Below are positions 1-12,350 of a stretch of DNA of 64,000 nt, piece after piece (the stretch's first letter is position 1; each line of letters opens with the position of its first letter). The position numbers and the translations under genes are program-made. The stretch covers positions 17,023,224 through 17,087,223 of the forward strand of contig NC_053114.1 of NCBI RefSeq assembly GCF_010015445.1, in the 5' to 3' direction. The notes below the pieces were generated by a model. The model searched no databases. It was given only the letters and a program-made list of their open reading frames with translations, and was not told the origin of the DNA. This DNA comes from Perca fluviatilis. Its lineage: Eukaryota; Chordata; Actinopteri; Perciformes; Percidae.

Positions 1-1445
1 AAGGCTTTAAATCACTAGATTATTGGTTTTATGAGAGTGACCCATGTGAAAATAATTGCTAATGTTCCAAGAGTAACCAGTGGAAAGGTGGGTAATGGGG
101 CAATTTATAAATTCTGATTGTAATACATGGAAAGCATCCAGGCCATCTCCTCACTGTTATTTTATGACTGCTCATAAAAGCAGGCCGAGCAGCACAGCAG
201 TTGCAGCGACCACAGCTATTAAAACGATACTGCAGTCGCAAACTCTGTTGTTGCTGCTCATTTGTTATTTGAGGAGAGAGGAAAGCCTTAAGGACAAAAA
301 GCACCAAAAAAAAATTGTTGTATACTGAGAGACTACAAGTTGGTTATGAATAATGTATATGTGCAACAATGTCTCCTAAATTATCGAAACATGCGTTTTC
401 TACAGAGATGCCCACGCCATTATGGCTTGGCATCTGCTCACATTAGAGGCCCTCTTAGTTAGCTAGTGTCAGAGACCCTTCCCGGAGAACCCAAATTAGG
501 CTGGGTCCAAATTATATTCCATCTAATCAGGATGGTAGGGATCCTTATGTGTCTCATACCTGAGTGGATCAGAGCAGACTCACTATCAGCTCCAATCATG
601 TAGTCCGTCATAACCAACAATCAAAAGGAGAACATTTTGGGTTTTTTGAGGAGAGTTGCTACAGCTGCGATTGATGCTTCGGGCTGGCATCTTCGCCATA
701 GCAACGGTTGCTGCGGCTTATGGGTACTATAGTATTTAGAGCTATCTACCATATCAACCAGACAGGAAATATGTGACATCTCAACAACAACAAAAGCATT
801 TTTTTGTCTGCTACAGCATACTGTACATATCTGCTCTGTAAGAAACATGCCCTGTGTTCTCCTTTAACAACATTAACATTCAATAACACACACAGATCCA
901 CATACACAGAACATACACACCAAGAATATTGCATGATACCCTACAGTACACCAATATAGTGCGCATTCCCTCTCATTAGAACGCCATAACGTTGAATATT
1001 GCACAGATGCCATATTCAACCGAACATACACAGCCCTATAGTGTTATTAAATTATTCAGGAGATATTGATGTTACATTTTAAATAAAACCTTCCAAAAAA
1101 AAGAAATGACTCCTAACTACTACTAAACGGTTTTTACCACTTCTGGCCTTCACCTCTGTGATCTGAGGTGAAGAGCAGCTCCTGAGCTGAGTGTCCTCCT
1201 GCACAGATACTACCTGCTGTGTGGCTCTACAGCAAACCAGAGGGAGACAGAACAGACAGTAAATGGAGGTCTCTGGCCTTGAGTCTAATGACCGCCCCGC
1301 CCTTTCCACTTTCAAGCCTCACCGCAGCTTTGGTCTGCTCTCCTTTGGTCCAGTCAGCAGGACACCACAAATAGCCCATTCCCTCTCTCCATGCCTCCCA
1401 TAACCATACAGGCGTGCATGGGAGCCCGGTAATTTTCCACTACAG
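1..1445. other. Gene-free single-copy sequence
   Basis: No open frame here resembles a known protein, and no repeat ends or target duplications are visible. The stretches at about 110-280 and 400-610 are high-complexity with mixed GC and no simple repeats, so they could hold conserved regulatory DNA, but nothing in the sequence alone proves it. Short frames on both strands overlap each other and lack any recognisable motif. Confidence 0.5.
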
Positions 1446-1448
1446 CTA

Positions 1449-1747
1449 GCAAGTGTGTGTGTTTGCGTGGGATGTGTTTGTTTGTGTGTGTGTATGTGTG
1501 TGTGTGTGTTTGTTTGTATGCATGCTCTTGCCTATACAAGCACATACCCATGAGTATATATTTATCCTATTAATATTTGTCTACATGTGCTGTGCATGTT
1601 TGTAAATAAACATTCATACTGCGAATAATAACATGCAAATGTGATCACAAAAGTAAAGCAGATTATAATTAATTGTGTGTGTGTGTGTGTGTGAGACTGA
1701 GACAGGAGGTAGGGCAGAGACGGCTTACCTCCCTTACCTTCACAATT

Positions 1748-1793
<46 letters not shown>
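1449..1793. repeat. Cluster of GT/TG microsatellites
   Basis: Three GT tracts lie close together: an imperfect one at about 1449-1518 with GTTT interruptions, a pure one at about 1674-1693, and a long pure one at about 1749-1793. Dinucleotide arrays this long are typical of teleost genomes and are prone to length polymorphism. Short frames translating to alternating Cys-Val or Thr-His are artefacts of these tracts. Confidence 0.9.
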
Positions 1794-1799
<6 letters not shown>

Positions 1800-1802
<3 letters not shown>

Positions 1803-2600
1803 GCGTGTGTATCTGTTACTTAGCATTGTTTTTTCAATAACACACACAGATTAGACATATTCATGCTAACACTAGCATCACCTATACACACCTACTTCGA
1901 TAATAGTAAGTTGTGTCTGTGCAGAACTGTCTTCATGTGGTAATACTGTAGGCTGTGTGTCACACTACTCCACCCTAAACAGACAAACTCTGAATGTCTC
2001 GCCTATACACTCAGACTTACACTCTCTGCATCTAAATACACACGTGTTACTCACCCTCCACTTTTAAGACCTCCCTAAAAACCTTAAGTTTGAACACACG
2101 ACTTTCTTAATATTAGAAACACAGGCTTGATAGAGTCAAAAGGAGAAGTCAAAACAGGCCGCAGATGCATTTGGTTCTAGTGTGGTTAATAAAAGCTCTG
2201 GGGTAACGGTTTGAGGCAGCATCTAATTCAGTCCACATTCAGTTAGAGGGAAGCCACAATGCTTTTGGGTGGTCCGGGGCCTGTCTGCACTGCCATTTTG
2301 TCTCTGATGTCACATGTTTAGATTTAAGGCCCAATTTGCTCTCCTTTCTCCATGCTGCAGTGACTAAATGTGCTCAGAAGTAAAGGAGAAGTGAAAGGAT
2401 GGGAGGGGAAGTCCAAATGTAAAATGTAATTTTCAGGAATTCAAAACAGATGAGCAGACTGGCTTTCGGGATGTTGCTTAGGTGCTTTAGGCATAAATGT
2501 TTTTCCTGTGAGAATGCTTTTCTGTTCTGACAAGACAAACAACACAAACAGAGAAGTGAGAAGACAAGGGCCTACAGCTCTTTCAGTGCATTGACAAAGA
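1800..2600. other. Gene-free single-copy sequence
   Basis: No gene, RNA or mobile-element end is recognised in this stretch. It is of mixed composition, with occasional short ACAC runs near 1845 and 2040. Confidence 0.5.
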
Positions 2601-2601
2601 C

Positions 2602-2628
2602 AAAAAAAAAAAAAAAAAAAAAAAAAAA
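2602..2628 (+). repeat. Poly-A tract (27 A)
   Basis: An uninterrupted run of 27 A follows GACAAAGAC. It could be the tail of an old retroposed sequence, but no tRNA-like head or flanking duplication is evident upstream, so I call it only a homopolymer. Confidence 0.85.
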
Positions 2629-3073
2629 GAAGTAATTTGATCCACCCCTGAGAAATTCAATAAGGCACGGAGATCTCAATCTAGAATCTCTCAGCCTCAC
2701 TATTCCATCAGATGCATCGGCGCGATTTCATATCTCCAATCCTAAAGCTCTGTGAGCTCCTGATGAAGAGTAATCCATCTTGATCAGAAAACAATATGAT
2801 GAACAATCCCTCTGATGCATTGATGTTGACAACTTAGCCATGAGATTGTCATTGCGGGTTTGTGGGCGAGCAGCGCAGCAAACACAATGTGCTATCAATG
2901 CATTCTATGAAGCAGCGTTTGCAAAAGGACGGAAACCAATACATCTAAATCTTGCAGGTGTGTGCTTTAGGTGTTGCACACAGGCACATTCACACACACC
3001 TCCACTGCTCTATTTTACACGTCTGAAATACAGTGTGTCATCTTGCACATCAATGCACATTTACACACCCACA

Positions 3074-3110
3074 GGTGTGTGTGTGTGTGTGTCTGTGTGT
3101 GTGTGTGCGC
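3074..3110. repeat. GT microsatellite
   Basis: Imperfect GT array with one TCTG interruption and a GCGC end. A 171-codon plus-strand frame crosses this and the TC tract downstream; its middle and end are translated microsatellite, so it is not a gene. Confidence 0.85.
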
Positions 3111-3256
3111 GCACATTCACACACACTCGCACTCAAACAGTTTCCATCCCACTTGTGTTCTTCATCTTGGTTGTGGGGTATTATAGGTCACAGTTATGCA
3201 ATTGTGTAGGGGTAGCCTTTTTTCATCCAAATCTCTCACTTTCTTCGGTTTCCTTT

Positions 3257-3258
<2 letters not shown>

Positions 3259-3295
<37 letters not shown>
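3259..3295. repeat. TC microsatellite
   Basis: Pure TC tract of about 18 units. It lies 26 bp upstream of the hAT-type MITE at 3322. Confidence 0.9.
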
Positions 3296-3298
<3 letters not shown>

Positions 3299-3321
3299 AA
3301 ACAAAAGCTCAGAAGTGACAC

Positions 3322-3639
3322 TAGAGCAGCAACAATTTGTGAATTAATCAATTAAAAGAAAATATATTGGCAGCTTTTTTGACTGTTTATTAAAAAATTT
3401 AAGCAACAATGACCGAAAATCACTGCTTCCTGCTTCTTAAAGGTGAATATGTGCTAGTTTTCTTAGTCTTTTAAAAAATAAATTAAATAAATACATGTAT
3501 TTGAGTTTTGGTCTAATGGTCAGACAGAGCAATCACTTTGAATATGTCAACTTGGGTGCTTTTTTTTTTTTAACAATTTTTCGGACTTAACTTTTAACGG
3601 AATGGAAAATAATTGAATTAACCATCAGTCGCAGCCCTA
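3322..3639. mobile_element. hAT-type MITE, 318 bp
   Basis: The ends read TAGAGCAGCAAC and GTCGCAGCCCTA, the usual TAGGGCTGCAAC-type termini of fish non-autonomous hAT elements. It is flanked by AGTGACAC (3314-3321) and AATGACAC (3640-3647), an 8-bp target duplication with one change. The interior is AT-rich and has no coding capacity. Degenerate relatives occur near 35350 and 40760. Confidence 0.8.
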
Positions 3640-3647
3640 AATGACAC

Positions 3648-3960
3648 TGTTGTGTTTTATAATTATTATGAAGACATTCACTCCTTCATGCATTACATTG
3701 TTTTGATGGATCTATGACTTGTTGGTACAAACAGTAAATGTCCAAAGATGACTTGGCTGCTATAATAACTAATCATCATCACATACAACTGTTGATTGTC
3801 CATTACATTGTAAATAATGTAGGATTTTTTGATTGTTTTTGTTCATTCTACATGTTGTTTTGTAGCTTTTAGTTGCAGCTCTGCCGTGTGGTCGACAGCG
3901 GCTTCCAACCACGTCAGCCAGACAAGAAGAGCACGTCTGCTGTCTGCACACATCAGTGAC
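3648..3960. other. Gene-free sequence
   Basis: No feature is recognised between the MITE and the CA array. Overlapping short frames on both strands run into the microsatellite and are not genes. Confidence 0.5.
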
Positions 3961-3965
3961 CACAT

Positions 3966-4021
3966 GCACACACGCACGCACACACACACACACGCACGCA
4001 CACACACACACACACACACAC
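3966..4021. repeat. CA microsatellite with CGCA interruptions
   Basis: CA array broken twice by CGCACGCA units. The compound pattern suggests duplication of an interrupted block. Confidence 0.9.
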
Positions 4022-4022
4022 A

Positions 4023-4900
4023 AAAAGACATTTCAGATATGAAAGATGTAAGTAGTGTGTGAACCTATTTGTATGTTTCTCTTAGCATGTGTGTGTGCGT
4101 CAAAGTGTTCTGACACTTTGAACTAAGACTAACTGCATCACTAAGTAGTGGGAAGATAAGACGGAACTCATCCGCTTCCATTCTGACTTATCAGCTAGAT
4201 TACCTTAACAGCTCTCACAGCGCTGCACATGCCCAGATCAACGCTAACGGTAGATAACGTTTAGTTTAGGTCAAAGAGGGCAAACATGCAGATGGCACAT
4301 GTTTTGAGGAAGATGTAGAAAAGAAAAATCGTGATGAATGAGAATGCTCAGTCTGGTCATTAATAATGAATCCATACAATCTTAAGAGTAAAAGGCCAAA
4401 GATATATCAACATATAGATGGAAATGTATTGGCTAACTGAAGTAACGTGCGGTTGTTCAGAAGGTTTTTGTGCTTGGTTGTGAAGGGATCCCTAACATAA
4501 TAACAGCACACAAATTAAAAGAAAAACAGTGTGATTTTTCTGTGCAGGTTTTGCTCATTACAGTACGTTTGTGTGGGAGACGTCTGTTTGGACAGGGCAA
4601 GGACAAACAAGATTCTACGTTTTCCCCCATTTGCAGCTAGTTCCACTATCGTCCTTCTGATTTAGTTTGGCTGGTAGGGGGAGTCAATTTGCATCCTGCT
4701 TCTTCTTTCTTTATTGAGAAGAAAGAGGAAAAGAATCATAGTGAACAACATCTCACCAGTTGCCATGACAACCCAACATACCCAATAACCCATGGAAAAA
4801 AAAAAAAATTCTGTGTAGCTGTCACACACACAGGAGCACTCTGTCGGCCATGGTTTGAGGGCAGAAGCAAATCTTGTTTACAGCGCAGAGACTCGCTCAA
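4023..4900. other. Gene-free single-copy sequence
   Basis: Mixed-composition DNA with no recognisable gene, repeat end or RNA. An A-run at about 4796-4809 is the only low-complexity patch. Confidence 0.5.
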
Positions 4901-4901
4901 T

Positions 4902-4928
4902 ACACACACACACACACACACACACACA
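4902..4928. repeat. CA microsatellite
   Basis: Pure CA array of about 13 units, followed by ATGCACAAAC. Confidence 0.9.
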
Positions 4929-4929
4929 T

Positions 4930-5504
4930 GCACAAACAAAACTGCACGGAAACAATCTATCCACTTCACTACAAAAAAAAACCTTCTAGCAGCTCTGTCG
5001 GCACATCCTGTGTAGATGGGAGCCACCAGAGAATACAGTAACCCACAACTGCATGTGGTGATACAGTTTCCACGTCAGATATCCGGATTGAAACAAGCTC
5101 TTTGACACAATGAGGACCTAAAAGACGGATTAAAAACACTTCATTTAACATTTGTTTAAAACGCAGTTCTAAACTGCTGAGAAGAGGGTGCAAAGTGCAG
5201 ATTCTCCTTAAAACTATTCCGGTAGGTCTGTGTTTGAAGCGTAAATGGTTTTAGTGCAGCGAGAGGAAGAGAGCTCTGGGTTTAGAGAGGCTGCTACTTG
5301 TGGCTTTTGGGTTTGCGGGCTTTTGTATAAGATATAACGGTTCAGTTTCCCTGTCAGCATATTTAGGCCATGTAAGCCACCACTAGGGTTGTGAAACAAA
5401 AGACATGTTGAGAGAAAAAAAAAAATGGCCGTTAAAAATAGTCCTGACAGTGTCAAGCTTTGTGTTTGCATGAATAAGATAGGATTTGATATATATGTAT
5501 ATAT
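4930..5504. other. Gene-free sequence
   Basis: No coding or mobile-element signature is seen. The minus-strand frame at 5214-5525 has no motif and overlaps the start of the next hAT-like fragment. Confidence 0.45.
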
Positions 5505-5940
5505 TAGGGCTGTCCAAATGAACAAGTTAATAAGTTAATGCAAATTCCTTTTAACGCCACCATTTGTCTTCATTTTTTTATAATTTTTTTTTATTTATTT
5601 TTTTATGCGCTATCAACGCACGCACGTTCTGTGATTTCGCTCCATAGTTGGGGAAATCAGGCAGCTGCAGCATTAACGTTGTGGACAGTGTTGCCAACGT
5701 GGGGACTTTCTTGCTAGATTTAGCCACTTTTGAGATCGTCTAAGCGACTCATAAATATATCTATATTGTAATTCATTCCCAGGCCTGCGGACCACAGCTC
5801 CTCTCTCCCCTTTTGTCCTCTTGTGCAGGCGGTCAGTAGGATGGGGGGGGAACAGGGCTGCATGCAGCAGAGACGAGACGGCGGAACAGGAGCAGGTCTT
5901 ACAGATATAATACATTCATGAACAGGAGTAGATGGCTAGC
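5505..5940. mobile_element. Truncated hAT-like element
   Basis: The left end, TAGGGCTGTCCAAATG, is of the type that starts many fish hAT MITEs. Inside is a phrase around TGTTGCCAAC at 5689-5698 whose reverse complement also occurs in the complete hAT MITE at 51263-51754 (GTTGGCAACA near 51489). No matching right end or 8-bp duplication was found, so the right side appears lost where the next element begins. Confidence 0.5.
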
Positions 5941-5954
5941 AGAAACAAAGCTCC

Positions 5955-6560
5955 TTGAGCGGCCGGGTCTTCAACGTTTTTAAATGCCATCTGGGAATGG
6001 TAGAAAAATGTGCTCTGGTTTAGTGGCATGTCTTTAAACCAATCACGATCGTCTTGGGGCGGTGCTAAGCGCCGAGCGGAGCCGCTGCAAAATAGCCTTG
6101 GGAAGGAACTCGTTTTGGAGAGAACGTGTACGTTCAAAAGTTGTTTTAGTCGTGTAACAGAAAACTCAGATTGGACAGATAGTCTAGCTAGCTGTCTGGA
6201 TTTACCCTGCAGAGATCTGAGGAGCAGGTAACCATAGTCCTCAGAAACTGACCGGAGTTTAAAATTCCAACACAAAGAAAGCGGAAGGTACCGGATGTCG
6301 AAAAGGTTTATCAGTGTTTTAAGCCCCCCCCAACGTCTCCTTCCAGGCAGCGCTGCCTGAAAGGCACTAGGATTAGGCAATGGTTATGGTTAGGGTTAGG
6401 GTTAGGTAAGTTAGGTGCCTTGAAGTCAACGGTCGCAGCGCTGCCTGGAAGGAGACGTTGGGGGCTTAAAACACCATTGAGGGCCAAAAAGAGTGAAATC
6501 CGGTGGAATTTCCGGCGGCAACGGAGCAATGCCGGAATTGGAATTTCGTGGATATAGACA
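5955..6560 (-). mobile_element. MITE of the 15254 family, interrupted
   Basis: Read on the minus strand, this matches the 407-bp MITE at 15254-15660 over most of its length, including the shared phrase around CTAGCTAGCTGTCTGG and the end GATATAGACA (6551-6560). The other end (near 5955) lacks the CAGACC...GGTCTGG terminus seen at 15610-15650, so this copy is truncated or eroded. It is split at 6314-6474 by a younger MITE, which dates it as older than that insertion. Confidence 0.7.
6314..6474. mobile_element. 161-bp MITE carrying telomere-like repeats
   Basis: Terminal inverted repeats of about 40 bp start GTGTTTTAAG and run through AACGTCTCCTTCC to GCAGCGCTGC; the two copies differ mainly in C-tract length (8 against 5). 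Between them is TTAGGGTTAGGGTTAGG at 6390-6406 with degenerate TTAGG units around it. The element sits inside another MITE. No clear target duplication was found, so its superfamily is unassigned. Confidence 0.75.
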
Positions 6561-6596
6561 TTTGGTCAAATTTCTACAGTGTAAAAGCGTTAACAG

Positions 6597-7405
6597 TAGG
6601 GATGGTACGGTTCATGAAAAAACACCCGAACCGCTCGGTTCGCCAGTCTCGGTTCGGAGCGTGTGTGTACCGCACGGTTCGTCAGTACACTGTTAAGCTG
6701 CACTAACCTCTTACTGCCGTAGTGTCCACTTTATACACCTATGTTAAAACACTAACTGGAAATATAGAGCGGGATGGCGTACGCACGCAACCCATGGCAG
6801 CTGATTGGATCGGCGATGTGACGGGTCTGGCTCCACAATCTGGTTTCAAAACAGACTGTCATGGCGGCTCGTTCAGAATACGATCTCATATTGTACTAAA
6901 ATAGTTTACCGAAACGTGTTTCTGAAAACATTTTAAGCGAGAAATAGGCCATGCAGTTGCTGAATCTGTCTTCATTTCAGATCGACAAAGGTCAGTTTAA
7001 AAGATTTTCGTCAGATTTTGAGAGACACCGAGCCGACCGCTCCTCAAGTGGAGTGGGGCGCCGCTGCAGGTCACGTCACGTCACCTGCAGAAATGTCAAG
7101 TGGGAGAGAGGCTGCCCAGAGCTGGAGGATGCGCCAGCGTCGTTTATAGTCTGGTGTGTGGGAACATTTTGGATTTCATGGTACCTATGATGAAATAAAA
7201 CAATATATAGAACTGCCACTGTGTGCATGTTTTGTGCAACATGCATTCAATATGCTAATTTTAGCTATATATCCTATGCTGAAGTATATTCTGGAGTGTT
7301 AAAGATTAAAAGAAAAAATAACAAGAACCGTACAGAACCGAAAACCGTGACCCTAAAACCGTGATACGAACCGAACCGTGGGTTTTGTGAACCGTGCCAC
7401 CCCTA
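6597..7405. mobile_element. hAT element, 809 bp, non-autonomous
   Basis: Ends are TAGGGATGGTACGGTTCA and TGAACCGTGCCACCCCTA. Both sides carry the identical 8-bp duplication GTTAACAG (6589-6596 and 7406-7413), which fixes the borders and points to the hAT superfamily. No transposase frame is present. Positions 6861-7025 hold a cassette shared with the unrelated element at 62556-63118; it begins with ATGGCGGCTCG and contains a pyrimidine tract ending in CAG that looks like a splice acceptor. Confidence 0.9.
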
Positions 7406-7413
7406 GTTAACAG

Positions 7414-8597
7414 TATAATAGGTTAACAGTATTATAAATGTGTTATATCATTCAATGACGCAAATGTGTAGATATATAGATAACGCAGTGTGTTTACACA
7501 ATGTGCAACATGTGGTTTCACATGAACTTAGTGCTGTCCCAATGACTGGTACCAAACTAAAGGCGTCAGTCCTTCGTTCCGCTCAGTTCAGCTCAGCTCT
7601 TGTGACTGGCGTACCACACATCTTCAACAATGCGATGCTTTCACACTGAATCCATCTCCTAATTGTCCAACTCATAAAATTCCACCACAGAACACAGCAC
7701 AAGACAGGACCACACAACAATTAGTCACATATGACAACTCACTCTGAAGATGGAAAACAGCTCTTCTGTGTCCTCGGCGGTTGTTTCCCAGAAACATCCT
7801 GCCCAGCGGGGGGGGGGGACTTTAAAGATCTGATTCACATCAGGGTTTCACGCTTTAGATCAAGGTTTACTATAAATACTTTATGTCCTTGAGCTGAGAC
7901 ATTACTTCATCTGATATGAAGTGAGTACTGAATGAATGTGGACATAAATTCTGCCTCATGATTCTTTTGGTTCACACTGTTTCTGTATGTGCACAACATG
8001 CAGTCATGGGAGATTAAGTCGCTTTGTACATAAATGTCACCAAAACAGTAGATAGTACAGACAGTAGATTCTAGTAGATAACTAAAAAAGGCAACTTCGG
8101 AAGAATAAGTTAAAGTAGCACAAACTGTGGCCCCGAATCATATTCCTACTGATCGGAAAACACCAACAGTAGATGGCGTACTGTATAGTGCCCCCCCGGT
8201 ATGGACTAAAACTGCCAACAGAATCCGCAATTTAAAATGTAAAGCTGGTCTAAGCACCACCTTGATGAAATCCCATGTTAAGCTGAGCAGTGAGTCAATG
8301 TGCACTGGAGGGAATGAGAGTGAAGCCAAGCCGACGGGGAGTTCTGCCTCCTATCTCGTCCCCCTTCCGTCTCTTTCTCCACTATCATTACCTTGTCTGT
8401 CACTCCCCACGCAATTTCCTCCCATTTCTCTCTTGATCCCCTTTTTTTTTTTTTTACTAGATATCTTTCTAACCTTTCCCTACTCACTAACAGTCTACGT
8501 CCTTTCCCCTCACTTTACGTCTGCATCTCCCCCAATTTTTCCCCCCAGCCCCCCATTTCTCTCCTTCTACTTCTCCCTTCTTCCCTCAGGTTGTTTC
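7414..8597. other. Gene-free sequence
   Basis: No gene is recognised. A G-run at 7809-7818 and a T-run near 8443-8455 are the simple tracts. A 188-codon plus-strand frame at 8127-8693 is low-complexity Ser/Leu/Pro from pyrimidine-rich DNA and has no motif; I reject it as a gene. Confidence 0.5.
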
Positions 8598-8598
8598 T

Positions 8599-8623
<25 letters not shown>
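8598..8623. repeat. TC microsatellite
   Basis: Pure TC tract of 13 units within a longer pyrimidine-rich zone (about 8340-8640). Confidence 0.85.
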
Positions 8624-8630
<7 letters not shown>

Positions 8631-8836
8631 GGTGCCACATCTGGCAGCTTTCAGCTCCAGACTAGGCCTGACTGGCTGGGAGAGAGAGAGTGAGATAATC
8701 AGGCTAATCCCTCCGTCATCCCAGAGGCTATCACGCTACTCTATAACCCCCTAATCCCTCTAATTCCCTCACACTCTGCAGTCATCCTCGCTGTCAGACA
8801 CATTGGGATCCTTATCGCCATGAAAGAGCTGCAGGC

Positions 8837-8894
8837 TGTGTGTGTGTGTGTGTGTGCGTGTGTGTGTGTGTGTGTGTGTCTGTGTGTGTGTGTC
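8837..8894. repeat. TG microsatellite
   Basis: TG array with single CG and TC interruptions. Confidence 0.9.
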
Positions 8895-9539
8895 TCAGTT
8901 GCTTCCTTCTAATCAGTGAGGGATGTCTGTGGCCTTGCAGCCAGAATGACCTGACCCGCGCTTTGAGGAACTTTGGCAAATGGATAAACAAACCATCTCC
9001 ATGCAAAATGAAGAATATATCCAGAAGATAAACACTCTCCCTCCCTCTTTGTGCTTCCAATGCTTCCAATTAAAGTGCTGTATGACAATGTTATCCCTCC
9101 TCCTCCTTTCACTCTCTCTTTTCTCTCAGGACGGGTGCAGATGGGAAGGAGTGCAGTAACAAAAGCTGACTATCTGACTGCACACCATGATCAATAAACA
9201 CATTTTACACACAGATCTGCTGGAGATGGAAGGAGGGATTTGAAAAGCAATAACAGCTCCAAAACTGCACCTCTGATTGCCAAAAGTTGATCACCGCATC
9301 ACAGATATATTGATCAATGTATCAAAGGAACCGGGGCAGCAGGGGAGGCAGCACTTCATCTGAGCAGGGCTAGGATAATTCCGCTCTTTATCTGCTGTAA
9401 GGAAGAAGATGAACAGATGCTCTGGTTGTGTTTATCAGCCACATCACTGACTGTGCCTTTTGAACTTTGTGAAAAGTAGTCCCACAAGGTGCAGGCTACA
9501 GGGTGGGTAGCAGGTTATTTTCTCCTGGATGCTCTTACC

Positions 9540-9542
<3 letters not shown>
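8895..9542. other. Gene-free sequence
   Basis: High-complexity DNA without recognisable genes or repeat ends. Frames here on both strands are short and overlapping. Confidence 0.5.

Positions 9543-9614
<72 letters not shown>
9543..9614. repeat. Long pure GT microsatellite (72 bp)
   Basis: Thirty-six uninterrupted GT units. Its length and purity suggest a highly variable locus. The reading frame through it is an artefact. Confidence 0.95.
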
Positions 9615-9618
<4 letters not shown>

Positions 9619-9747
9619 GATTGGTGCTTCTATTTAACAGCTTGTTGTTTATCATGCTCCCTGCTCTGTGGGCGCCAGCAGATTGCATTATTGGAATTTG
9701 GCCATGTGCGTATGAATATCAATCTGTATGTCTATCTATCCATCCAT

Positions 9748-10545
9748 TAGGGCTGGGCCATATGGCCATATAAGACAAAGAAACATAGCAAATTCTCACA
9801 CTTGAGAGGCAGGGACAAGGGCATGTTTGGCATTATTACTTAAAAAACAATAAGCTGTAAATGACGATTAATCAATTATCAAAATAGCTGCAGATTATTT
9901 TTCTGCTGATCGACTGATTCAACTCTAAAAGTAGTGCCACACCATCAAGATCTCGTTACCTTGTTCATCCACAAAAGTTCTGTACGTTTAAGGTTTGACT
10001 GTTGAGCTGTTTGAATTAGCATAATTTGTAATAGCATAACAATAGTACGTAGTGTGTTCAGCTAACTCAACCGACCCTGCTGTGCCCGGTCCTAAAGGAC
10101 TGCCAGATAATTGCATGAACTGCTTTGATGCCTTTGCCATCATCTGTGCTTGCTCCAATTGTGTGCCACGTTTGTATGTCTTAATCCCTTTCGCTTCTGC
10201 CTGCTGTAATTATGGATGTAATGTCATTTATTATTTAAATTTTTTAAACATTGCATTTTAGGATGCCTACTGACAACTGGCTGGGGACTACAGCTGGAAT
10301 TTAGCCGTAGAGGCTAAAGCAGCTCCTTTTACTGTACAGTTAATTAGAGAGGACTGTCCACGACATTATAAACTAATAAACTAAACTAATTACTTAGACT
10401 TTGCTTTGTTGAGATGTATGTGATGTGATTGGTTGTTAGTAAATTGTCAAGCAATGTAATATATTGACAGTATACCTTTAGGAAATCTATCGCAATCAGT
10501 ATATATATATATAGATATATATATTGTTTATATTGCCCAGCCCTT
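9748..10545. mobile_element. hAT-like non-autonomous element
   Basis: Left end TAGGGCTGGGCCATAT and right end TATTGCCCAGCCCT are inverted matches, as in the common fish TAGGGCTGGGC family. The flanks are TCTATC-rich on both sides; CCATCCAT and CTGTCTAT differ at three positions, all transitions, so a decayed 8-bp duplication is possible but not certain. No coding sequence lies inside. An AT tract precedes the right end. Confidence 0.65.
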
Positions 10546-10553
10546 CTGTCTAT

Positions 10554-11774
<1,221 letters not shown>

Positions 11775-11905
11775 CCTGGTGGCCTAGCGATAAAGACGCA
11801 TACTACTGTACATACGTGCAATGTCCTCTGTTCGATTCCTGCCACACCTGTAGACCTTTTGTTGCATGTCGTACCCTCCTCTAGTAACCATCTAAAACAC
11901 AATCA
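11775..11905 (+). mobile_element. Decayed tRNA-derived SINE
   Basis: A polymerase III A box-like TGGCCTAGCGA lies at 11780-11790 and a B box-like TGTTCGATTCC at 11829-11839, with GTTGCATGTCGTACCC downstream, the same body phrase as in the SINEs at 24065, 34818 and 55863. No flanking duplication was found. It is not a tRNA gene: the stems do not pair as a cloverleaf and a SINE body follows. Confidence 0.6.
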
Positions 11906-12305
11906 TATAAAGGCAAAAGGCAAAACGCAAAAATACAAAATCTCAACTTGTCTAGTCTAATCAGTGATGCTATCGTTTTTTTTTGTTGTTTTTTTTTTTT
12001 AGAAAAAGACGTAAAATCACAGCTTACGGAATTTTTTCTGTTTATAGTGCCCTTTAATGAACACAATTTCCCATAAGTCTGAGATCATAGCAGGTTAAAC
12101 GTCACTAGCTCAACAGAAAAGTTCTGTCTGTCAAGTGGCCATGGCTAGATCAGACGTGGCTGTAATTACTGTTATCATAAGGGCCGAGAGAGCTGAACAG
12201 AGTAAACAGTGCAAAAACGTTAAATGTGACTGTCTCCTGTTCTTTCAATTCTCCTGACATTGCAACAACTTGATTGGGAGCTGTAGTATTGCAGGGTTTT
12301 GTATG

Positions 12306-12306
<1 letters not shown>
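11906..12306. other. Gene-free sequence
   Basis: T-rich patch at 11977-12000; otherwise nothing recognised. It ends in the TA/CA tract into which the Tc1-like element inserted. Confidence 0.5.
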
Positions 12307-12344
<38 letters not shown>

Positions 12345-12350
12345 TACATA
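12307..12350. repeat. TA-CA compound microsatellite
   Basis: TA array followed by ACAC and ATACATA. The same composition resumes at 13976-14003 after the transposon, so the Tc1-like element landed inside one TA/CA array. Confidence 0.9.

Noticed and set aside
2840..3355. 171-codon plus-strand open frame
   Set aside because: Half is translated GT and TC microsatellite, and the rest has no motif.
5916..6380. 154-codon minus-strand open frame
   Set aside because: It lies across two nested MITEs and breaks the element structure; it is a chance frame.
8127..8693. 188-codon plus-strand open frame rich in Ser/Leu/Pro
   Set aside because: It comes from pyrimidine-rich DNA and a TC array; a competing frame overlaps it and no domain is visible.
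11780..11839. Possible tRNA gene
   Set aside because: Promoter-like boxes only; the downstream body phrase is that of the local SINE family.
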